Origin: Nectonema munidae
Lineage: Eukaryota; Nematomorpha; Nectonematoida; Nectonematidae
Direction: 5' to 3'
NCBI GenBank assembly: GCA_030549495.1
Contig: JAUIRK010000292.1
Location: forward strand, 803,001-867,000
DNA: 64,000 nucleotides
Made by a program: the position numbers and the translations under genes. This document shows, piece after piece, positions 12,904 to 21,900 of the stretch (position 1 is its first letter; every line of letters begins with the position of its first letter). Below the pieces are notes generated by a model. That model did not search any database and had not been told where the DNA came from. It was given only the letters and a program-made list of their open reading frames with translations.

Positions 12904-15900
12904 TAATAAAAATATAAAAAACGAAAGGAAAAAACCCAAAAATTTATGGGGGGGGGGGGTGGGGGGGGGGGGGAAGATAGTTAAAAAAAAAAGAGGGGAG
13001 CCATGAATTGGAGAGTACCTGGTGAGAAGGAGGCGTTTGATGAATGCATACGTTCGATTTTGAACATCGTTTTCGAAAAAGTTTGAATAAAATGAAGTTT
13101 CTTGTTTTTCTTTGGAATGAGAAAAACTGACGAAACAATTTTAGGTGTCCTATTTTCGTTGATGATTTTTATCAACCATCCAGCGATTACTTTTCACTTT
13201 ATTATCCATCTTTGGTCTTTTGGCGCTTTCATAAAATTAGAAAAGATCCAAAATCTGACTGACTGCGAATGATAGGAGAATATCCTTAAGTTAAAATTTA
13301 ATGTGCTTTATTGCACTTTAGGTCAGGCGGACATTTCCACATTGACAACGAGCGGTCAAAAATCACGTTCGGATCGAGTTCTTCTGACTTAACCAGGTTT
13401 TCAACGAAAGATTCCATATGAATATGTGACAATAGGGAAACTCCAATTTCGGATTGGTCGCTGCCCGTCTCCTAGCCCTCTTTTTTGAAGGTGCTTGCTT
13501 AACCACATTCCACTTCTGGTGGCTTTGTTGTATTATCATCATTGGACAGTATTTGTGTAAAGATTTTTCTCCATTCTTTAGCGCTATAGGCCAAGTTAAG
13601 TTATAGGTTCAATTCTGTCCAAATAATAGTGCATAGAAGCGGTTATTTTTAGGCCAAACCTCGACACATAACTTTCTTCTTTTACTAAATTGATGAACTT
13701 TTCTGGTGTCAGAAGATCCTCAATGGGCTCAGTCAAGACTCTTACGAAATCTTAATGAAAAACCGTATTTAGGGCGTCCTCAAGGAGATCCTTTTCAAGC
13801 ACGATGTTGGGTTTTGACGCTAAGATAACGCCCTCGTGTTTGGCCAGGACCTCCTCAACATCATCTATCCTGGGCCATTCCATTTCATACACATCTTTTT
13901 CTTCATCTGTGTCGAGTGTCGCCAATCCTTCTTCCATTTATTCAATTTCTGGGCAGGCTTGAACGTTTGACGACTCCGGAGACGAGTTTTTGATTGATGA
14001 TCGAGGGTCGTCCAATGTTACGTTCGTAACATCCCTCAGTACCTTGTTGAATTTTTCACTTTCTTGCGTCCTTACGGTCCTCTGGCATTTTTCATTTTGG
14101 CAAAAAATGGCTGAAGGCGTTGTGCCTAGGGAAAGCAGGCATTTGGACATGTTGGAAGCACCAACCTGTCGCGACGCCGCATTCCATCTAGTTTGGGCAG
14201 CAAAGCAGGCGGTAAGCATCATAATGTTCAATTTTGAAATTTCTTCGACTTTGGATTTGCTTGTCAATGATTTCTAGCAAACCTACAATCATATTGTCTT
14301 TGCATTTCGCAGATGAGTAGGCGAAGTGTTGAAGAAGGCAGCGATTCGTCGTCTGACTAGGGATACAAGAGTTGTTTGTGAAAGCACCTCGAGATAGACC
14401 AAATCATTTTGCGCATATCCCAAAAGTGAGACTTTAAACTCCAAAAGTACTGTGTCCGAACCCTTTTTCTTGGAAACAAGCTGGACATCGTCCTTGGAGA
14501 TGGCAGTCAAAGATGCTGAGACTTCCTGTTGACCAAAAACTGGTTGACGTCAATATTCACGATTCCTTATTATCGATTGCTTGGCAAAGCTTCGGGGGCA
14601 TTTCCTATGCAGAGAAGCGTGCCAACTATATAGTATATAAAGTTGGAAAATTTTAAACACTTGTAACTTTTCTTAAGGTCATTAAAAAAAACCAAACTTG
14701 ACATATGTGTGCTTAACATCTTCCATTGAAAATGGCAAATTCTTTTGTCTTACGAAATAATAGAGTCTGGCTATTTCAGGATGACAAAGATATGCATGGA
14801 GGTCTTTTAGAGATAAAGTAGAGGAGATAGAGCAAGATCGAAAAAGAGCATCAGCAGAGCTGTTGAAGGTACCTGGTCTGTATATTATGTCGTAGGAGTA
14901 GTTAGAAAGTTCAAGTCTCCAGCGAATAAGCTTGTCGTTTTTGATGCGGTTCGGGGAGTGTGTGTTAAACATGTAGGAGCAGCGTGTAGTGATTGTGAAG
15001 TAACAGCCAAGTAAGACATCCCGCTACTTACGAACTGATTCTACAATTGCCGCTGTTTCACGCTCTATAGCTGAATTTGAGCGTTCTGAATGCGCGAGAC
15101 TCCTTGAAAAGTACGCGACAGGGCGTACATTTTGGGAGAGACAAGCTGCTAAGGCTGTCGCAGATGCATCTGTTTCTATTGTGAATGGAACATCATCGTC
15201 TATTGCAGCAACTAAAGCCTTACAGATTTCTTCCTTTATTGCTTGAAAACATTTTTCGAGTTCTTTGCTAAGGGGAAAAGAGGAGATTTTGAGAAAGGGT
15301 GATATTTGATCTGAAAAATTTTCTACCCATGGAGAATAGTAGAAGAAAAGGCCCAATACTCGCTTTGGTGACTTGGAACATGTGGGAAGTGGCATTAATT
15401 TAAGTGGTGTGTCTTTCTGGATCGGGGCTGATGGTTCCATTGTATAGGGCATTGATAATAAGCCGGCGTGAGATCTAATTTGTTGAAGAATTTGTATTGG
15501 GATAGTTGACGTATGATGTTAGATATCTTAGGGAGAGGAAAAGCGTCTAGGTGCGTGAATCGATTGATGGTTCCCGAATAATCGACAACCATTCGTCGCT
15601 TGTGCCTTCAATTATAGCTACCAAAACTTGAGCGCGCCATGGTGAGTTGGAGTGCGTTATGATTCCATCTTTCAGAAGCATGCTTATTTCTTTCTGGGTG
15701 AACTCCTTGTCAGGTGTGGAATAGTTTCGGGTCTTTGTTGCTATCGGTTTACAGTTTTTGGAGAGGTTAGCAAAAAGAGAGGGAGCCTCTATTTTCATCT
15801 ACGTCATGTTACAGATTTTAAGTGAAGGTACATCTCGGCTAAAGATAAACTCCACACGATCATGCAACTTCATAAATTCTTGCCCAAATATAGCAGGTGT

Positions 15901-18900
15901 ACATAAATTTAGCAGGACTGAAAGACGCATGTTTTAGGGTATAGTTGTCCTTTTACTGTGATAGAAGCTACACGATCGCCTGTTCGGCATGTTGAGAGGC
16001 ACTCACTTGTTCAAACTTACAGTCGTTTGCAAGAGTCTTCAGCTTTTGAAGAAATTGATCAATGGTCTCTCCTGGTTGCTGTTTTCTAGTAGCAAGCACG
16101 TACCGTGCAAAAACAGTGTTTTCAGGTTTAACGTATGTAGATTCAAGAATTTTAATCGCGCTTTCAAAATAGTACAATTAGAAACTAACGAATACACTTT
16201 GGTTAAAACATAGTTTATCAATATACTGAATTCATTAGGAGGATTATCTGGATGAGCCACTTTTAGAGAGTTAATACAGTTAGTAAAAGTGCGGTTCCAA
16301 TGGCACCATTCATCTGTGGTAGTATCCTGTGATCTATCAAAACGAGATGGTCTTAAGATATTATCCATATTAAACCTAGCTATTGTTGAATAAATTGTTA
16401 TAAAAGAAAGAGATACCTTTTTCTTTAAGTAAGGTTTTATTCAACAATAAAACAAAGCGAAATTAATAAAAAGATACGTAGCCACACAAAATAAAGAGTT
16501 ACCCATTAAAATAGAAAATGGAGCGGATCGAAATTAGAAGAACAGAAAAGAAAAAGACTAATATTAATGATAGTAAAACAAACATGTTTAAGAAGAGACT
16601 TTTAAAACATAACATACTCCTTTCGATTTTTCATTTTTATATTATTGCTAATATTTTTTATGCAAAAGTATGGGGATTTTTGTTCAATATGTTCAGATTT
16701 TAGAGAATTTTTATCAAGTTCTGTCTTAAATATAATAAGGTTGGTTAGATACCAGGCTTGGTCTTGGGTTCGATCCCGCATCAAGCCTATTTTCCTCATA
16801 GTTCGATACAAGCAGCACAATTGTGCCTTCTCGATGAAAACACCTCAAGGTACCTTTACCTTAAGATGGTCCAAGTTATTTTACAAGAAGTTTCAAGGAT
16901 TAATGAATTATTATCATTTGTTTTTTTTTAAATTTTTAATGCAAAGCTTGTTAACAACTGGATTTAATTTTGTAACAATACTAGATGATAAACCTTTAGA
17001 GTTGATAAAAAATTTAGGAATCTTAAGAGGCAATGTTGGGTTTAAATTATCACGTTTTCTAGAATGAAATCCTTTTTCCACGACCAGACTATATGAGGGC
17101 TTGGGTTCAAAAACGCTTCTGTACAAATATTAACATTTTTTAGAATCAATTATATTTAATTTTTTTCAACTCAAACAAATTGATCGCTTTGGTTCTCAAT
17201 TAAAAAAATTAAAGCTCTACCTAGGCTTTCTTTGGAAATTTCATGAGTTAAAAGTGAAGTGGTTGCACCCATCTTAGCAATATTAATTATTCTATTAATC
17301 TCTTCAGACATTATATATGATTAAAATACAATTTATTTAAAACATTTACTTTTATAATATTAAAAAATAAATTTACTCTAAAGAAAAAATTATTAAAAAT
17401 AATTTTTAAGGAAGAAAAATACTTCACTTTCAAGGAGATGAACTAATGAGCAATCGCCTAGTAGAAGAAGTCTTGAAGAGTCTGTGGTCCGCAATCTTTT
17501 AATATAAAACTCTCATATTAAGCTGGTATTTCAAAATTTAAAGTTGTAGGAGTAGCAAACGATGCTTCTTTTTCTTAACTCTCCTCAACTGTTGTTCAAT
17601 GGTGCTTTGTTTTGGTACTCTAGGCAAAGTTGAAGTTGAAACTTGTTTCAATGCTTCAGAGATCAAATATCTATTTGAAGTATTGGGTGTGTTTTCTGTT
17701 GAAGACTTTAAATCATTCAAAAATTTATATACTTCAGATTTTATAGGATCAGCCTCGTGCGTATGCTCAGAATGTACATTAGCAGATAATTCATTCATTA
17801 CATGACTCAATCTATTAAAGTGTAAAATCTTGTCAATTGTTATTTATCTCTTTTTAACTCCTTGAAGTTTATCAACCTCACGAGTAGAAATTTATTCTCT
17901 CAGTTTTAAATGATAAGATTCCAAAAATCGAAAAGGAGGATATAATCTTTTAAAAATATTTGGATATCGATGGGATGTTATTATTGATTTATTTTTTTAG
18001 ATTCACCTTCTTGTAAAAAACAAGTTTTTTCTTCCACAACCTTGAATACTACATCCAGCAACCACATACCTTTTTCAGAAGCAGCTAAACCTTCTTCAAT
18101 TCCTCTGCTGTCTCTTAATGAATCAACGCAAATCGATGCAAAGGTTCTCACTATATTCACACCGATTTATTTAATCACATTATTTCAAGGTCTTTCCTTA
18201 TAACAATTACCAATAAGACTCACAAGTATATAGTTAGCTTAAAGTATATGTTTGATCATTCATAAATTTAACGAAGAGATTTAAACGAGTGTCTTTGTTT
18301 TTGTTCCACCAGGGTTTTTCCATTATACACTACATTTGGCGTGATATCCTTGGCTGTATTACGCTAAACTTGCAATCTTTAAATCTTATAGGTGTTGCTA
18401 AATGCATTTTCTATTTTAATGAATTCTAGACATCGCAATCAGCACAACCCACTTTGAATCAAATAGCTGAATGTCAAGTTCTTTCACAACAACCACCTCT
18501 TCCTTCTCCAGGAAAATTTGAAGGCGCACAAAGTTCCTCTTTTGAGTCGGCGCAACCTTCAGATCTCAAGCCACCCTTTTCTTATACACAAGCTTCTTTA
18601 ATTCAAAAAGTTTCCTTGAACCATTCTGACAACATTAACGCAAGCAATCTCAATAATGCCAAAAAGCCTAAATTTAGTTCGAATATTCCTCCACCGAATG
18701 ATGAATTGATCACTGTTCCTTATCCTGGCAGTCAGTATTTGTCTGCTCCTTCCATTATACCAGTGCCTCCTATATGTGAAGCAAACAAAACCCCAATGTA
18801 TCCAAACACTTACAGCATCGACCCTAATAATTTCACTTCGATACATCACGCCGTGGCTCACCCACCTCCCACACCTTTCGGATTAAAAGGACCGCCTTTA

Positions 18901-21900
18901 CTTCCTAATTCAAATTTCATGATTCCAATAGAGTCCTACTCTTCCTATGTTCCGCCGCCCTCAATTCCTGAAGGCCTAAAACCTCTTATTCCAGTTTCTT
19001 ATGATCAACGTAAGATTTTTGCAATCTTTTTCCATGCTTGAATGTGGACATAACATCAAAACCAATAAGAGCTCAAGTCTTCCTTATATTTTGAATGTAT
19101 CTTCATTTTTTTGGTATAATAGATATCGGTTTTTAAATCCTAAAACACTAAACTTGCTTTCAATGGCTCCGATTTGGAAATGTCTTTTTCTCGAATATCC
19201 TAATGAGAATGTGCTTGAAAAAACAATACTTAGCTCGACTGTTAAAAATACGGTCCGAGATTTTCAGGGATGGGCGTCGGTATCTAATAAAATTTAGGAG
19301 TGGAAGTCGGAGTCCGTTCTTTTAGCAGTAAAATTGTTTTTAAGTATTTTAAATAGAGAAAAAATCTGTCACCCATTTTAGTCGAAAGCGAGGAGATGGC
19401 GTTAAATGTATTAAGTTTTTAAATATTTGGAATCGGATTTTTGTAAGTACAGGAGTCCGAATCGGTCCGATATTTCCGTCCGACTCACCCACCAGCCTTT
19501 TAAAAAATACTTTCCCGCTTGACTGAAAAATTCAATTAGACCCCCATGAAAAGCTATAGAAGAACCTCTTTGTTAAATTTTTTGTTTTTCGATTTCTTGA
19601 TACCGTATTATATATATGGGCATTAGGGTAATTCCCAAAAAAAAAAAATTTAATATTTAAAATGACACTTATGGGAAGTTGTGAGGAATGATGTTTAAAT
19701 AATTAATATCATATTAGAATTCAACAAAGTTTAAAAAAGGTTCCGCTCCGTGTAAGGTAAAATAATCTATGTATGAAAATGCAAGATTTAAAATAAATAA
19801 TAGATGGCGTTAAAATTAAAATAGTAGATAAATTTGAAGTTTGTTTATTTGGAAAATTTTGATATTTTAAAGAACTTTTTTCACTTATATTAAGCTTATT
19901 GCCACTTTTATTAAAAATTAAAAAAACTTTGTTATTGAAACATATGAGTATAATGGATAATAGTATATAAATTCAATTATTAAGATTATTTTATTTATAT
20001 TAAACCAAAGTTTTATTTAGAATTTTTCACAAAGATTTTTAAAATAATAATTACAACTTTGATCAAAATATGAGTTCAAAAAATTCAAGTTTAAAAACTG
20101 AAAGCAAAAAATTTATATGGCAAAAGAATTTTACCTATAATTCAAAGCAAAAAAGAAAGGGAAGTATTCCCTTATTGGAGTCTATTTCAAAGCTAATCAG
20201 AATGCCAACTAATTGTCAAATTCTAGGGAACTTCAAGTTTTTATACGGTCAAATGAAGAGTAAAGAAGAGAGAATTAAGCATATATTGGGTGAGATTCAG
20301 TATCTTTGGGATCATACATTAAATTTTCCTCTACTTTCGAAATCTCAAATCAAAAAAAAGCTCGGGAATCTCATCCAATTAGAGATAAAAAACAGAAAGA
20401 GACAATCCGAAAAATTCGTATCAGTCATTCTTCCGCAAGTATTTGATGTAACATATGTCACAGGTTTTTGGAAGTGCAAGGAAGACAAGGTTTTTTACGA
20501 AACACAAATTCAAAGCCGAGGAAAAGTAGGATATTCTACGTTAAGAGAGGCTCCTTCAACCTCCATTCATCCAAGTAAAAAATATTCAATTCAAAACCCG
20601 ATTTCCCATAATTCTTCTCAGGTTGAAGATAATTCAAGCTTTTCAAACGACGAAGTTTCACCTTTTTCACTATCATCATCATCATCATATTCTTCTTCAT
20701 GTTCTTCTTCTTTTTCTTCCTTTTCTTCATCGTCTAAACTACAAGAGCCTAAGTTTAAAAGAGGTTCAACAAAAATAGCAAGCGTTTTATTTTATAAGAA
20801 TAGTGTTTCAACAAACAAAGCGCATCAAATTCTCACAACAATTAGAAACGAAGGCTTAGATATTTCAGTTCCAACGCAATCTTCTATATGGAAAAAAGTG
20901 ATCAAAGATGGAAGAGCAATGAAATCGAAGATTTTGAATTTTTTGATGAACACTAGCGATTCTTTTTGTTTACAGTTTGACGGAAAGAAGTTAAAAGGAG
21001 TAGAACACCAAGTTGTTCTTCTAAAAAATCAGAATTACGAGATGAAACTTGAAATCTTGAAATGTGAATCTGGATCTGCTAGGGCTATTTTTAAAGAAAT
21101 GGAAAAGCTGATTGATAATTACAATGTTTGGAAAAATATATCTATGATCATTTGCGATACGACAGCAACCAACACTGGTCGTCATGGTGGAGTAATAAAA
21201 ATGCTGAAAGATAGAGTTTCTGAACTTGGTTATCCTGAACCACAATACATCGGCTGCCAACATCACGTATTGGATTTGATATTAAAACACGTCCTAAATT
21301 ATTATTTTCAGGATAAATCAACAAAACCACAACTAAATTATTTTTTTGTTGATGCTATTATGAATAATTATGCTAACCTGCAAAGAGACTATAATTTCTC
21401 AGCTTTAGATGAAACGCCACAATATCAAAATCCTGGTTGGCGTGATGACTTTAAATTTTTGTACGAGTTGTGTATGGCTTTTAATCATTTCAAACATACA
21501 TCTAAGCTGCCATGTATTAAGTGGAGAAAATTGCCAAGTCTTCATCAAGCAAGATGGAACTCTAGAGGAATTTATGCCTTGATGGCCTTTTTTCTTTTAC
21601 CTAAATATCGTGATTTGCTTTACATACCATGTGATTTCATATCAACTTACTGGGCGCAAGCGTGGTTCCACTCTCAACACTATGATGACGAGGTATATCA
21701 AAAACTGTTAACTGGAGTCGAAACAGTGAGGTGTAACAAAGCATTGAACTGTCTTAATACACACTGGAAGAACGAAGAATCAAAATTAGACATTTCCAGG
21801 AGTAACCAAAACGCCGAAAGAGCGGTAAAATTAATGGAAGAGCTGTATAAAAATTCAAAAAAAAATTGATTACCTGAACATGAAGTTTATTGGAAAAAAT

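Noticed and set aside
16039-17810. CRISPR-like or operon-like interpretation of repeated short frames
   Set aside because: Spliced genes, LINEs and poly(A) signals show animal nuclear DNA; no regularly spaced short repeats with unique spacers occur.
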